64,000 nucleotides of DNA from Bradyrhizobium sp. NAS80.1 (GCF_001908205.1 NZ_LGHL01000012.1:1-64000), one strand, 5' to 3'; shown: positions 26,196 to 35,166, counted from the first letter of the stretch. Made by a program: numbers and translations. Notes: generated by a model not told the origin, from the sequence alone.

Positions 26196-26474
26196 CTAAT
26201 GCACGCGGATGGGGTGCGGACGGCCAAGATCGATCAGCCCCTGCACTGCCGACAGGCGATCGTCCAGGGCCGCAATGGTGAGCAGCAGATTGTTGCGGCG
26301 TTCGTCGAGCAGGCCCATCTCGGCGCCAGAGAGTTTTGTGTTCGCCCGTTCCTTGTGGATGCCTTCGAGCGATTCGCGCAGTCCGGCAATCAGGCCGGCC
26401 AGCTGCGTGGCCTGTTTGGCCATCGACCGTTTCGCAACATTTTGGCGGCGCGTCTCCGCCCGGCTCTGTCTCAT
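26196..26474 (-). CDS. Small helical hypothetical protein
   Basis: 92 residues from ATG 26474, which has GGGAGGG about six bases upstream (ATG 26480 is too close). Almost entirely alpha-helical and charged (ATQLAGLIAGLRESLEGIHK, LLDERRNNLLLTIAALDDRL), probably a coiled coil. No family recognised. Confidence 0.65.
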   Translation of the reverse strand: MRQSRAETRRQNVAKRSMAKQATQLAGLIAGLRESLEGIHKERANTKLSGAEMGLLDERRNNLLLTIAALDDRLSAVQGLIDLGRPHPIRVH

Positions 26475-26602
26475 CGTCATCCCTCCCGTGCCCCGCTGCC
26501 CCGAGTGGATGCCCACAGCTTTGAGTAGAGAAATTACGATCGATGAAATCTGCCCGGGCAGAACTGCCTTAAATTGTACGCGCAAGGAACCCGGGCCAAA
26601 CA

Positions 26603-26630
26603 GAAAGCCCGGCGTGAGGGCCGGGCTTTC
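26603..26630 (-). terminator. Strong hairpin terminator of the SH3-domain gene
   Basis: GAAAGCCCGGC and GCCGGGCTTTC form an 11-base stem. Read on the minus strand it follows the stop at 26640 and ends in TTTCTGTTT, a good intrinsic terminator. Confidence 0.85.
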
Positions 26631-26639
26631 GCAGCAACA

Positions 26640-27602
26640 CTATTGCCTTTCGTGACCGCGACCGGGGCCGCCGGCCGGCGCGCCGCCGCCATGTGGCGCT
26701 GCACTGATGTGCGGGGCACCGCCGCCGGGATGCGGCATCGCGGGCGCCGCTGCGCGCGGCGCTGGCGTTTGGGCGTGGGCATTCATAGGCGAGCCGCGGC
26801 TGACGTTCGGCTGGGCCGTATGAGGCATCACGGGCCGGGCCGCAGGCGCGGCCGAAACCCGTGGCGCCTCATGCGCGCGCGCCATCGGCTGCGTACGCGC
26901 CGCGGCACGGCTTGCAGCCTGCTCGTGCGTCATGCGCGCCTGCGCATCACGTGGACTGCGAGCCTGCACATTGGCTCGTTCATTCACCAAGCGCTCACTT
27001 CGTCCGGCGCGGGTACGGTCGGTCGCAATCGCGGCATCGCGCCTGGCGATGGCGGCGTCACGTCCCGAGATCGCAGCGCCGCCCTGGACATTACCCTTGG
27101 CGTGCCCCCCCTCGCGCCCCAATGCGACCGCAGCGTCACGGGTCGCCGCGCGGCCGATGCGGGCCGCTCGCGGATCGAGCGTCATCTGCGACGCCAGGCG
27201 CTCGTGCGAGTTCCAGTAATTGTTCCAGTAGGCATGGCGACGATACCAGGGCCGCCCCTCATAGTAGTTCGACCAGTACGAACTCAGCACGAAGGGGACG
27301 ACGGGCACACCGATCTCATCGACATAGTCGGGAAGATAGACGTAGTGATTGCGGTACAGATATTCGAGATATTGCGACGACACCCAGCCGCGATCGTCGG
27401 CGAAGCTCACGTCGCACCAGGCATTGCCGCGCAGGCAGCCATGGATGTCGACGCGGGCGCCCTCGGGGACGCGATCGACCAGGGGAAAGCCCGAACCCGG
27501 CCCGGCGCGCAAGCCGGTCGAGACGGTGACGATGCCCGGCGCGGCCAGTGCGGCCGTTGGCGCGAGCAGCAATGCGGCAACCAAAACGCTTCTGAGTCTC
27601 AT
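26640..27602 (-). CDS. Exported SH3-domain protein with low-complexity tail
   Basis: 320 residues. Signal peptide (MRLRSVLVAALLLAPTAALA) then a bacterial SH3 domain at about 20-85 (STGLRAGPGSGFPLVDRVPE, WCDVSFADDRGWVSSQYLEY). Next comes a Tyr/Trp-rich stretch (SNYYEGRPWYRRHAYWNNYW). The last 150 residues are an Ala/Arg/Pro/His-rich tail with AAIARRDAAIA-like repeats. Probably a cell-envelope protein that binds peptidoglycan through the SH3 domain. GAGGAAC lies upstream of the ATG. Confidence 0.8.
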   Translation of the reverse strand: MRLRSVLVAALLLAPTAALAAPGIVTVSTGLRAGPGSGFPLVDRVPEGARVDIHGCLRGNAWCDVSFADDRGWVSSQYLEYLYRNHYVYLPDYVDEIGVPVVPFVLSSYWSNYYEGRPWYRRHAYWNNYWNSHERLASQMTLDPRAARIGRAATRDAAVALGREGGHAKGNVQGGAAISGRDAAIARRDAAIATDRTRAGRSERLVNERANVQARSPRDAQARMTHEQAASRAAARTQPMARAHEAPRVSAAPAARPVMPHTAQPNVSRGSPMNAHAQTPAPRAAAPAMPHPGGGAPHISAAPHGGGAPAGGPGRGHERQ

Positions 27603-27756
27603 GGCGTGTTCCTCCTTTGCAAATCGGAACGCGCCAGCGGAATGAGCGTTCCGCGCACGGTGGTTGCATCAGCCGAAAGATTGAGACGCACGCAGCGCGC
27701 GGTTCAATATTCATTCGTCGTTCATCGGCACAGCGCGCAAGAGCGCTCTTTGACCG

Positions 27757-29679
27757 TCAGTTCACCTGCAGCATGAACCCGTCGAAGTACGCAGCGAGCG
27801 CAGCAAAATCATCGAGTGGCAGCACGTTCGCGACATACTGGTCCGGGCGCACGACAACCATGCAACCGCCCTTCCGATCGATGCCGCGCATTGCGAAAAC
27901 GTCGTGGCCGCTCTTGAGGTCCGGACAGAACATCTTCTCGTAATCGATCAGACCATAGCGGCCTTTGCGCGGGAGCAGCAGCGATGGCATCGCCTCGATC
28001 GCGAGCTCGCGATGATCCTGCTGAAAGACCGCGCGCAGATCGATCACGCTGTCGATGTCGGCGCCGGTTGGCGTGTATCGCTTGAGCGGCGATTCCCTTG
28101 CCTCGGTGAGAAAATTGCACAACGCACGAATGGACGAGCCCGCCGCTGCGGGATCTTCCGCGCGCGAGAATGCGTAGATACGGAAGCGGCCGTCGGCTTG
28201 CGCCGCGTGGCCGAGATGGACCGGCTTGGCGTCCGCAAGCCTGATCACCGGCGCAGAATGGAAGCGCTTGCCGAGAACAAGCCCCTGCGCGAGATGCTGA
28301 TGCGATGTCGCGCCGGTTAGAACCGAGGGCCCGTAATGCGTCGCCGTACCGGCCGTGTAGCGACCATGCCTCACAAAATAGTCCTGCGTCTTGGCGGCAT
28401 CGGCGCCGCCCGCTTTCGCTGCGGAAGCCAGGATTGCCGCCCACTCGCGATCGAAATCGATCAGCTCCTTCGCAACCGCCTGGCGCTCCGCCGAATAGGA
28501 ATGCAGCAGGCTCGGCGCGCATTGCTTCCGCAAGACGGCAGCGAGCTTCCAGCCGAGATTGAAGGCATCCTGCATCGAGACGTTCATGCCCTGCCCGGCC
28601 TTCGGGCTGTGGGTATGGCAGGCATCGCCCGCGATAAAGATGCGTGGCAGGCGCGAGGCGATCTCGGTCTCGGGCACGTCGTCGAACTTGTCGGTCAGGC
28701 GCTGGCCGATCTCGTAGACCGACCACCAGGCGATCTCCTTCACCTCGAGCCTATGCGGCTTCAGGATCCGCTGCGCCTTGGCGATCACGTCATCGGCGGT
28801 GATGTTGCGGTTGGCGACGCGTTCGCCGACGTCGAGTTTGGCGAGCTCGACATAGAGGCGAGCCATGTAGCCGCCCTCGCGCGGAATGATCAGCAGGCTG
28901 CCGTCCTTCGCCGACTGGATCAGGGCCTTGAAGCGGATGTCGGGAAAATCGGTCACCGCCAGCACGTCCATCACGCCCCAGGCGTGGTTGGCGGAATCGC
29001 CATGCAGCTCGCGGCCGATAGATTTCCGCACCGTGCTGCGCGCACCGTCGCAGCCGACGACGTAACGCGCCCTGATCGTTTCGACCTTGCCCTCGTTCGC
29101 GGCATCGACCCGTTCGAGGCGCGCGGTGACGGCATGATCGGCGGGACCTGCGGCCGGATCGACCTGGAGGTCGAGCAGGCGTCTGGCGTAATAGGGCTCA
29201 AGCTTGGCCGGCGATTTGCGCATGACGTCGAGAAAGCCGTCGTGGATGCGCGCCTGGTTGAGGATGACGTGCGGGAATTCCGACAGGCCGTCCTCGACGT
29301 CCTGCACCCGGCCGCTGCGGACGATTGTCTCAGGCGCCCGCTCGTCCGGCTTCCAGAACGTCGTCTCGTTGACCCAATAGGCCTCCTTCAGCACGCGCTC
29401 GCTGAAGCCATAGGCGTGGAACATCTCCATCGTGCGGCAGGCGATGCCGTCGGCCTGGCCGACGAGCAGGCGGCCCGGCTTCTGCTCGACGATGCAGGTC
29501 TTGATGTCATCGAACTGCGCGAGCTGCGCGGCGAGCGTGAGGCCAGCGGGGCCACAGCCGACGATGAGGACATCGACCTCTTCAGGCACGGCGCCCGCTG
29601 CCCCCGGGGGCTGAGTGCGTTCGGCGGGATCGGCGATCTCGGGATCGCCCGGCTGAAATCCATTGAGATGGAATTGCAT
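27757..29679 (-). CDS. mobA: FAD-dependent aromatic hydroxylase (3-hydroxybenzoate 4-monooxygenase type)
   Basis: 640 residues from ATG 29679, with GGGAGAGG upstream. The FAD-binding Rossmann motif is VDVLIVGCGPAGLTLAAQLA near residue 35. The second FAD motif is RIFIAGDACHTHSPKAGQGM, with DAFNLGWKLA following. A thioredoxin-like C-terminal domain (about 480-640) is present, as in phenol hydroxylases and MobA. Length and motifs match MobA, which converts 3-hydroxybenzoate to protocatechuate with NADPH and oxygen; substrate specificity is inferred. Divergent MarR gene at 29786 with a palindrome between. Confidence 0.82.
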   Translation of the reverse strand: MQFHLNGFQPGDPEIADPAERTQPPGAAGAVPEEVDVLIVGCGPAGLTLAAQLAQFDDIKTCIVEQKPGRLLVGQADGIACRTMEMFHAYGFSERVLKEAYWVNETTFWKPDERAPETIVRSGRVQDVEDGLSEFPHVILNQARIHDGFLDVMRKSPAKLEPYYARRLLDLQVDPAAGPADHAVTARLERVDAANEGKVETIRARYVVGCDGARSTVRKSIGRELHGDSANHAWGVMDVLAVTDFPDIRFKALIQSAKDGSLLIIPREGGYMARLYVELAKLDVGERVANRNITADDVIAKAQRILKPHRLEVKEIAWWSVYEIGQRLTDKFDDVPETEIASRLPRIFIAGDACHTHSPKAGQGMNVSMQDAFNLGWKLAAVLRKQCAPSLLHSYSAERQAVAKELIDFDREWAAILASAAKAGGADAAKTQDYFVRHGRYTAGTATHYGPSVLTGATSHQHLAQGLVLGKRFHSAPVIRLADAKPVHLGHAAQADGRFRIYAFSRAEDPAAAGSSIRALCNFLTEARESPLKRYTPTGADIDSVIDLRAVFQQDHRELAIEAMPSLLLPRKGRYGLIDYEKMFCPDLKSGHDVFAMRGIDRKGGCMVVVRPDQYVANVLPLDDFAALAAYFDGFMLQVN

Positions 29680-29712
29680 GAGCACCTCTCCCTGCCAACG
29701 TTCTGTTTGGAT

Positions 29713-29749
29713 ATTGATCAGTATGCTGACTATCAGTATACTTGTCAAT
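29713..29749 (+). promoter_or_regulatory. Inverted-repeat operator between mobA and marR
   Basis: ATTGATCAGTAT (29713-29724) and ATACTTGTCAAT (29738-29749) are inverted repeats matching at 10 of 12 positions around a 13-base spacer. The shared divergent promoter region and the neighbouring MarR gene make this its likely operator. Confidence 0.6.
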
Positions 29750-29785
29750 CATCCCGCACCCTCCTTTGTGGCAACGGAGAATCCG

Positions 29786-30250
29786 GTGAAAGACAACAAC
29801 GACATGCCCGGGCATCTGGCGCGCCGGTTCCAGCAGATCGCAGTTGCGGTCTTCCTGGCCGAGGTCGGAGATGCCGGCTTCGACCTGACGCCGGTGCAAT
29901 ACGCCGCGCTCGCGACCATCAAGGCCAATCCGGGACTCGACCAGGTGACGCTCGCAGGGTTGATCGCCTACGACCGCACCACCATCACCGGCGTGGTTGA
30001 TCGCCTCGTGCAGAAGGGGCTTGCGGAGCGTCGCGCCTCCAGCCGCGACCGCCGCGCCCGCGAGCTCGAGATCACCGACGAGGGCCGTCGTACGCTGCGC
30101 AAGATCACGCCGGCCGTCGAGTCCGCCCAGCGCGTCATGCTGCGCGGTCTCAGCGCCAAGGAAGGTGAGGAGCTGATGCGGCTCCTGCGCAAGGCCATCG
30201 CGGCCGGCAACGAGCTGAGCCGCGCCCCGCTGCGCGATGCGCAGGCATAA
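29786..30250 (+). CDS. MarR-family regulator of the aromatic hydroxylase
   Basis: 154 residues from GTG 29786 with GGAGA six bases upstream; longer frames from 29663 run through the operator. Winged helix motif: LTPVQYAALATIKANPGLDQ, VTLAGLIAYDRTTITGVVDR, LVQKGLAERRAS and RELEITDEGRR. Divergent from mobA, so it probably represses the monooxygenase and itself and responds to an aromatic acid. Confidence 0.88.
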   Translation: MKDNNDMPGHLARRFQQIAVAVFLAEVGDAGFDLTPVQYAALATIKANPGLDQVTLAGLIAYDRTTITGVVDRLVQKGLAERRASSRDRRARELEITDEGRRTLRKITPAVESAQRVMLRGLSAKEGEELMRLLRKAIAAGNELSRAPLRDAQA

Positions 30251-30369
30251 AGCCGTAGGCGTGTCCGTATTTGTCGCATTGCCGCGAAACCGAGAACTAA
30301 CCTTCGGCTGTTACCGTCGGTCCCATTCTGCGCTTACGCGCGATTAACTTTGCCGTTCGGGAGTTTTGG

Positions 30370-30804
30370 ATGTTCAGGTTTCTCATTGCGGCCGCGGCCA
30401 TCGCGCTCTCGACGGGTCATGCGCTCGCGAACGGCCATGGCGGTAGCGATGCCCCTCCTCCGCCGAAGCCCGAGGCGACGACCGCACCGGCGAAAGTGAT
30501 CCTGACCAAGCAGGGTCCCAAGCTCGTCGATCTCAAGGGCATGACGCTCTACTATTACGAGCACGACACAACCGGCAAGACGTCGAACTGCAACGGCAAG
30601 TGCACCGAAAGCTGGGTGCCGCTGGCCGCGACGGCCGACGCCAGGGCGGTTGGCGACTTCACCGTCATCGACCGCAACGACGGCAGCAAGATGTGGGCCT
30701 ACCGCTATCGCCCGCTCTACACCTCGCCCGCCGACAAGGCGCCGGGCGATGCCAACGGCAATGCCACGACGCTGCAATGGCGCGTCGCCCGGCCTGACAA
30801 TTAG
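30370..30804 (+). CDS. Exported COG4315/PF03640-type repeat protein
   Basis: 144 residues. Signal peptide MFRFLIAAAAIALSTGHALA. The mature protein has two copies of the secreted-repeat motif with a Y-x4-D core: GMTLYYYEHDTTGKTSNCNG followed by CTESWVPLAA, and WAYRYRPLYTSPADKAPGD. Function unknown; members are envelope lipoproteins or secreted proteins often linked to haem or redox. ATG 30370 follows GGGAG. Confidence 0.82.
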   Translation: MFRFLIAAAAIALSTGHALANGHGGSDAPPPPKPEATTAPAKVILTKQGPKLVDLKGMTLYYYEHDTTGKTSNCNGKCTESWVPLAATADARAVGDFTVIDRNDGSKMWAYRYRPLYTSPADKAPGDANGNATTLQWRVARPDN

Positions 30805-30833
30805 AGCGTTTTCGAGCGAAGTGGATACCGGTT

Positions 30834-30908
30834 CGCGTAAAGAAAACGCGTCAAAACAAGAATCTAGAGCCCCGTTCCGATTCCATCGGAACGGAATTGG
30901 CTTTAGGG
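30834..30908 (+). repeat. Dispersed repeat with CCGTTCCGAT hairpin
   Basis: GCGTCAAAACAAGAATCTAG is followed by CCGTTCCGAT-TCC-ATCGGAACGG (30872-30894). The same element is at 49443-49516, and a left-half copy at about 34496-34545. A common Bradyrhizobium intergenic repeat; here it may also act as a terminator for the upstream gene. Confidence 0.8.
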
Positions 30909-31124
30909 CGAGAACGGCGCGGGCCCGCCCGGGCCTGACGTGCCCACGATCTTCGCGCGCGCCCCGGAATCGACCGAGGCGTAGTTCACCTCCGGATTCC
31001 AGTGCAGCGCGACGTAGAGCACCATTCCGGCCAGGAGAGACCCGTAAAAGCCGAACGCGGCCAAGCGCCATTTCCGCACAACAGGGCGGTCGTTCTCATT
31101 CAATTGATCAATGAATTTTTGCAT
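30903..31124 (-). CDS. Small single-pass membrane protein
   Basis: 73 residues from ATG 31124 (TTGGAGG upstream). MQKFIDQLNENDRPVVRKWR is a cytoplasmic helix; LAAFGFYGSLLAGMVLYVAL is a membrane segment, followed by a Gly/Pro-rich periplasmic tail. No family known. The frame to 31250 is not supported. Confidence 0.7.
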   Translation of the reverse strand: MQKFIDQLNENDRPVVRKWRLAAFGFYGSLLAGMVLYVALHWNPEVNYASVDSGARAKIVGTSGPGGPAPFSP

Positions 31125-31264
31125 GATTGCCTCCAATGGCAACGAGCCATCGAGGCATAGCGCAACCAGCGCGGACCGGTTGTGAAGCAATTCACGCTTG
31201 ATCGACCGAACAATGTACGCGCAGTCACGCTTGAGTGAACGCGACGGCAAGCGAGATCGTTCGC

Positions 31265-31918
31265 TTACCCGCGCCAGCCTATCGTCGGCCCAGCCTGCGC
31301 GCTCTGCCCGGGCGGCAGCACCACGACCGTCGCATTGAGCTTCACCCGGTCATAGAGATCGATCACGTCCTCATTGCGCATCCTGATGCAGCCCGACGAG
31401 ATCGCCTGTCCGATATATTCGGGCTGGTTGGTGCCGTGGATACGGTAAAGCGTGTCCTTGTTGCCGGCATAGAGATAGATGCCCCGCGCCCCCAGCGGAT
31501 TAGCGGGACCGCCGTGCACGCGCGCCGGATAGGGTCCAAGCCGCGCCTGGATCTCTGGGGTCGGAACCCAGTCCGGCCATTCCGCCAAACGGCCTACGCG
31601 CGCAACGCCTGAGAAAGCCATGGCCTCCTCGCCGACCGCAACACCGTAGCGGATCGCCTTGCCGCCCGGCAGCACGTAATAGAGATAACGCGCATCGGTA
31701 TCGACCAGGATCGTGCCCGCCTGCTCCTTGCGCGGGTAATCGACGATGTGACGGAGATATTGCTGGGGCACGCTCGCCTGCGCGTAAGGCGTGTGCGCGA
31801 GCAATTGCCGATCGCGCGGCGTCATGCTCGCGTCGGTCGATGGCGAATACGTTGCCTGCATGCAGCCACCCAGCGGAAGCAGGGCAACAACGAACAAAGC
31901 GTATAGAGATTTTGGCAC
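31265..31918 (-). CDS. L,D-transpeptidase (YkuD) lipoprotein
   Basis: 217 residues from GTG 31918, which gives a lipoprotein signal ending LGGC. The YkuD domain shows ILVDTDARYLYYVLPGGKAI, RVHGGPANPLGARGIYLY and the catalytic motif HGTNQPEYIG then SSGCIRMRNEDVIDLY with the nucleophilic Cys. It forms or edits 3-3 cross-links in peptidoglycan or links proteins to it. A hydrophobic extension to 32071 looks noncoding. Confidence 0.85.
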   Translation of the reverse strand: MPKSLYALFVVALLPLGGCMQATYSPSTDASMTPRDRQLLAHTPYAQASVPQQYLRHIVDYPRKEQAGTILVDTDARYLYYVLPGGKAIRYGVAVGEEAMAFSGVARVGRLAEWPDWVPTPEIQARLGPYPARVHGGPANPLGARGIYLYAGNKDTLYRIHGTNQPEYIGQAISSGCIRMRNEDVIDLYDRVKLNATVVVLPPGQSAQAGPTIGWRG

Positions 31919-32190
31919 CGCTGGCCCCCCCCGATAGCGGATAGCAGCACCCCCAGCCGCCTTATATGCCGCCCAAATCGTGCTGAAAACAAGGCAGCAT
32001 GGACGCGTCCGCGTGTCCGTTAACCGGGTTCCATCACCACAAACGGCGGAAGAGCGTCGCACAGTCTCCATCCCCTCGCCTTGCTTTGGTCAAACCCGAC
32101 TGGACTCGTGCGTCATCGGGCTTGGGATGGGCTCACCTCAACAGATCGGCTCGCGCCAATGCGAACGACCAAGGCTTCAAAGGAGCTGCG

Positions 32191-33216
32191 ATGCTCGCGA
32201 CGCTGAACAGCAGGCAAATCGTTGATGAGATCGTGAAGGACACGGTCAAGGACAACGATCCGCACGACGCCGTGCAGATTTCGCCTGAGATCGTGCTCGC
32301 CTCACGCCCCGGCAGCGTGTCGCCCGCGCTTGCGCCGGAGATCGCGCCCCGTCCAGAGCCTAAGATGAATCCGGAGCCGAAGTTCAGTCCTGTCTCCGAG
32401 CCGCAGGTCTTGAAGCCACAGGTCTTGGAGCCACAGGTCTTGGAGCCGCAGGCTGCGGCGCCCTCGGTCGACACGACCGTGCGGGTCGCGCCCGGCGATG
32501 GTCTCAGCCGGCGGAAACGATCGTCCGCCGGCAAGTGGCTGCGCGGCGCATTCGTCACGTTTTTGTTTGCGGGCGGCAGCGTGGCTGCCACACTCGCCTG
32601 GGAGAAGCATGGCGATACCGCAAAGCAGATGCTGGCGGAATGGACGCCCGCGTTGGCGTCGCTGATACCTTCGACATCGCAGACGGTGCCGGTCGCCACA
32701 GCGCAGGCCGCACCACCCGCGACGCAGGCAGTAGCCGATCAAGCGGCCGATCCACCTGAGCAACCGCCTGCGGCTCAGCTTGCAGCAGCCCCGCCCGCGG
32801 CATCAGAGACCGATGCTACGCCGTCGGTGCAATCGATGACGCGCGATCTCGCCGCGATGGCGCAGCAGATCGAACAGCTCAAGGCCAACGTCGCCGAGTT
32901 GAAGGCTGGACAGGAGCAGATGGCGCGCGAGATGACGAAGCCACCTGCACCGAAGCCGGTGGCTGAGACGAGGCCTATCGACCCGCGTGCGCGTGTGTCA
33001 GCAGTGCCTCCACGGCCCGCGGCTCCGCCGGTACGCAGGCCGAAGCCGGTCGTGTCGCAAACCTACGCGCCGGCACATGCACCCGCGCCGCTCGCGCCTC
33101 CGCCGCCATCTTCACAGGCCGTCGCAGCCCCGCCGCCGGCTGCACCGGTTACCACGACGCAAGCCGTCGCCGATGACAACGGGCCTGTCGTGCGCCCGCC
33201 GATGCCGGTGCGTTGA
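32191..33216 (+). CDS. Single-pass membrane protein with coiled coil, Pro/Ala-rich (paralogue)
   Basis: 341 residues from ATG 32191 (AGGAG eight bases upstream). N-terminal cytoplasmic part with a 15-base tandem repeat (32404-32450, three units giving QVLEP). Membrane helix at about residue 118 (GAFVTFLFAGGSVAATLAWE), Ala/Pro linker, coiled coil (MAQQIEQLKANVAELKAGQE) and Pro/Val-rich end. Same domain order as 12775-13710. Function unknown. Confidence 0.72.
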   Translation: MLATLNSRQIVDEIVKDTVKDNDPHDAVQISPEIVLASRPGSVSPALAPEIAPRPEPKMNPEPKFSPVSEPQVLKPQVLEPQVLEPQAAAPSVDTTVRVAPGDGLSRRKRSSAGKWLRGAFVTFLFAGGSVAATLAWEKHGDTAKQMLAEWTPALASLIPSTSQTVPVATAQAAPPATQAVADQAADPPEQPPAAQLAAAPPAASETDATPSVQSMTRDLAAMAQQIEQLKANVAELKAGQEQMAREMTKPPAPKPVAETRPIDPRARVSAVPPRPAAPPVRRPKPVVSQTYAPAHAPAPLAPPPPSSQAVAAPPPAAPVTTTQAVADDNGPVVRPPMPVR

Positions 33217-33348
33217 CGAGCGTCGAGCGACGACACGCCGTTAGGGCGAAACGCTGCGCGGCGAACGGTACGCTGTCCGAGTCGATTTGATGTGTAGAGT
33301 CCGGGCAATTACGGGGCGTGATGCTTCGGAAACCGCCAGGAGACCACC

Positions 33349-33390
33349 AAGAGAAAAGGCCGTCGGGATCTATGCCGCCGGCCTTCTCTT
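33349..33390 (+). terminator. Imperfect hairpin after the membrane protein gene
   Basis: AAGAGAAAAGGCC pairs with GGCCTTCTCTT with a two-base bulge. It lies in the 33217-33614 gap, which otherwise holds no supported gene. No clear T-run follows. Confidence 0.45.
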
Positions 33391-33614
33391 GCGACTGCCG
33401 GTTCACGGAGCCCGGTTCTGTTGCAATTCCATGCCTCATGATCGGGTCGATATACTCAATAAATCCTTAACGCGCCTGCGACCTGCACATCATTTCTGCG
33501 CCATAAGCACAGAGATTGCTCGGTCTGTTCATTCGATAGATATCGACTCAGTGGTACCATTCGACATGTGTTGAGACTTCCACCGAGCTCAGCTCGTCAC
33601 ACCGGGAGATTAGG

Positions 33615-33845
33615 ATGCCATACTATTCCTTCGATCTTGTGGTTGGTGAAGAGTTCAGGAACCAGGGCGGAATCATCCTCGAAGACATTGAGGTTGCCTC
33701 TGATCGTGCCGACCAGTTGGCGAACGAGCTGTCGCAGGTGAAGCCGGAGCTGCAACGGAAGGGTTGCTCGGTGCGCGTCACCGATCGCAATCAGAACGAG
33801 GTCTACCGCACGCCGCTCGATCCCGTGCCGGCCTGGCAGCGCTAG
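33615..33845 (+). CDS. DUF6894-like small protein
   Basis: 76 residues, MPYYSFDLVVGEEFRNQGGI, with LEDIEVASDRADQLANEL in the middle. GGGAG lies nine bases before ATG 33615. This short alpha-beta family is common in Bradyrhizobium and of unknown role. Confidence 0.75.
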   Translation: MPYYSFDLVVGEEFRNQGGIILEDIEVASDRADQLANELSQVKPELQRKGCSVRVTDRNQNEVYRTPLDPVPAWQR

Positions 33846-33849
33846 CTGG

Positions 33850-33983
33850 TCGTCCAGCATCGGCGCCGCGAACCAGCACGCCCTCACCGACCAGACCTTG
33901 CGCGATTGCGCGGCCGATGCCGTTGCTCACGTCGGTGACCAGCGCCGTGTCGCGTGCGCGAATGGCGTGCCGAACAGGCTCAT
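33850..33983 (-). pseudogene. N-terminal remnant of a short-chain dehydrogenase, frameshifted
   Basis: ATG 33983 starts MSLFGTPFA; after a frame change at about 33950 the strand reads ARDTALVTDVSNGIGRAIAQ then GLVGEGV. TGxxxGIG is the SDR cofactor motif, here with TDVSNGIG. The frame stops within 45 codons and no catalytic region follows. Confidence 0.55.
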
Positions 33984-34105
33984 GTCGCTCTTCCGGTGTC
34001 GAGATGCCGCCACGATAGCGCGGTGACGCGCGACAATCGCGCCCGGCACCATTGCGGAGCGGCCTGCCGGACGCTAGCCTCCCCAGAAAACGAGGAGGAC
34101 CAAGG

Positions 34106-34495
34106 ATGCGCACCGGTTTCCTGATGGCAGGCCTGTTGCTGCTCGCCGCTCCGGCCCAAGCCGAGGACCATCCACGCTCGACCTATGTGACGATGGTCTT
34201 GCAGGCCTTCGCCGCCAAGGTCGAATGTCCCGGCACGGATGTCGCCTACCAGGACCTGGTGCAGAAGGCGCAGCAGATGCACCGCCCCGACGACACCACC
34301 GAGAAGGTGCGTAAGGCGATTGCCTGGATGCATACCGGCGGCAAGATGGGCGAGAAGCAGGCCGACGACATCATGGCGGAGGTCGCGGCGGCGACCCAGA
34401 CGACTGATCTCGACCAGCGCCGCCTCGGCATGACCAATTGGTGCGAGGCGCAGAAGACCAACCTCGCCGGCCTGATCCGCAGCAAGGGCGGCTAG
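34106..34495 (+). CDS. Exported hypothetical protein
   Basis: 129 residues. GAGGA lies upstream of ATG 34106. Signal peptide MRTGFLMAGLLLLAAPAQA, then a helical mature protein with two cysteines (VECPGTDVAY and TNWCEAQKTN). No family recognised; a periplasmic role is likely. Confidence 0.72.
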   Translation: MRTGFLMAGLLLLAAPAQAEDHPRSTYVTMVLQAFAAKVECPGTDVAYQDLVQKAQQMHRPDDTTEKVRKAIAWMHTGGKMGEKQADDIMAEVAAATQTTDLDQRRLGMTNWCEAQKTNLAGLIRSKGG

Positions 34496-34545
34496 GGCAT
34501 TTTCGGGCGAACACCGGCTCGCGGAAAGGAAACGCTCGTTCGCGG
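34496..34545 (+). repeat. Partial copy of the 30834-type dispersed repeat
   Basis: GGGCATTTTCGGGCGAACACC followed by GGCTCGCGGAAAGGAAACGC resembles the left half upstream of 30834. The CCGTTCCGAT hairpin is absent here. Confidence 0.45.
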
Positions 34546-34635
34546 CGTTAAGCACGCCGCGAGGGAACCGCCGTCACGGCTAATAATCGTCACATTCCTC
34601 GCCAGCATGCGGGCATCTTCGAACAGGAGAAGCCC

Positions 34636-34887
34636 ATGCGGATTGCTCATCTCGTCTTCGCCGGCGCGCTCGCGGCGGGCGCCGTGCTGACTGCGCCGGT
34701 GCAGGCCAGGAATTCCGACGCCCAGAAGGATGAGGACAAATCGACCGCGCCGTCATCGTGCAGCGCCTATCAGCAGGCGCCGGACGGATCGTGGGAGCAG
34801 CTTCCCTGCAAGGAAACCGGCGAACGCAGCCAGCCACAGACCCAGCACAAGTCTGGCGCGCAAGGCGCCGATCAGGGCGAGCGCTGA
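34636..34887 (+). CDS. Small exported protein
   Basis: 83 residues. Signal peptide MRIAHLVFAGALAAGAVLTA; mature part is polar with two cysteines (SSCSAYQQAPDGSW, LPCKE) and a Gln/Gly-rich tail. GGAGAAG precedes ATG 34636. Function unknown. Confidence 0.68.
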   Translation: MRIAHLVFAGALAAGAVLTAPVQARNSDAQKDEDKSTAPSSCSAYQQAPDGSWEQLPCKETGERSQPQTQHKSGAQGADQGER

Positions 34888-34980
34888 GACACTCGCTTGC
34901 GCAGAACCTTCGTGGCCGAAGCGCTGGCGAGCCTCGTCCTCGGCACGATCAAGGATGGAACCGGGTGAGGCTGATCGCGA

Positions 34981-35166
34981 TCAGCTCTGGTGGGGCCCAC
35001 GCATGATCTTCATGGCGTTGACTATGTGACGCCACTCCTTGGCCTCATCGGCCTCGCCGCGCCCCTCGCAGGCCCGCGCCTGTTCGGCGGCCTTCGCAAT
35101 TGCAGCGAAACCATGCTGTTCCAGCATCTGCCGCGCGATGGTGTGGACCTGGACCTCGGACATCAT
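34981..35166 (-). CDS. Small helical hypothetical protein
   Basis: 61 residues, EVQVHTIARQMLEQHGFAAI then EWRHIVNAMKIM. Starts ATG 35166 or the adjacent ATG 35163; GGGAGAG precedes. A charged helical protein of unknown role that resembles a short conserved rhizobial family. Confidence 0.6.
   Translation of the reverse strand: MMSEVQVHTIARQMLEQHGFAAIAKAAEQARACEGRGEADEAKEWRHIVNAMKIMRGPHQS

Noticed and set aside
28336..30000. 554-codon forward frame
   Set aside because: Antisense to the FAD monooxygenase, whose motifs are clear; the forward frame has no recognisable domain.
33287..33574. 95-codon forward frame
   Set aside because: It spans a hairpin and AT-rich DNA with no ribosome-binding site or domain.
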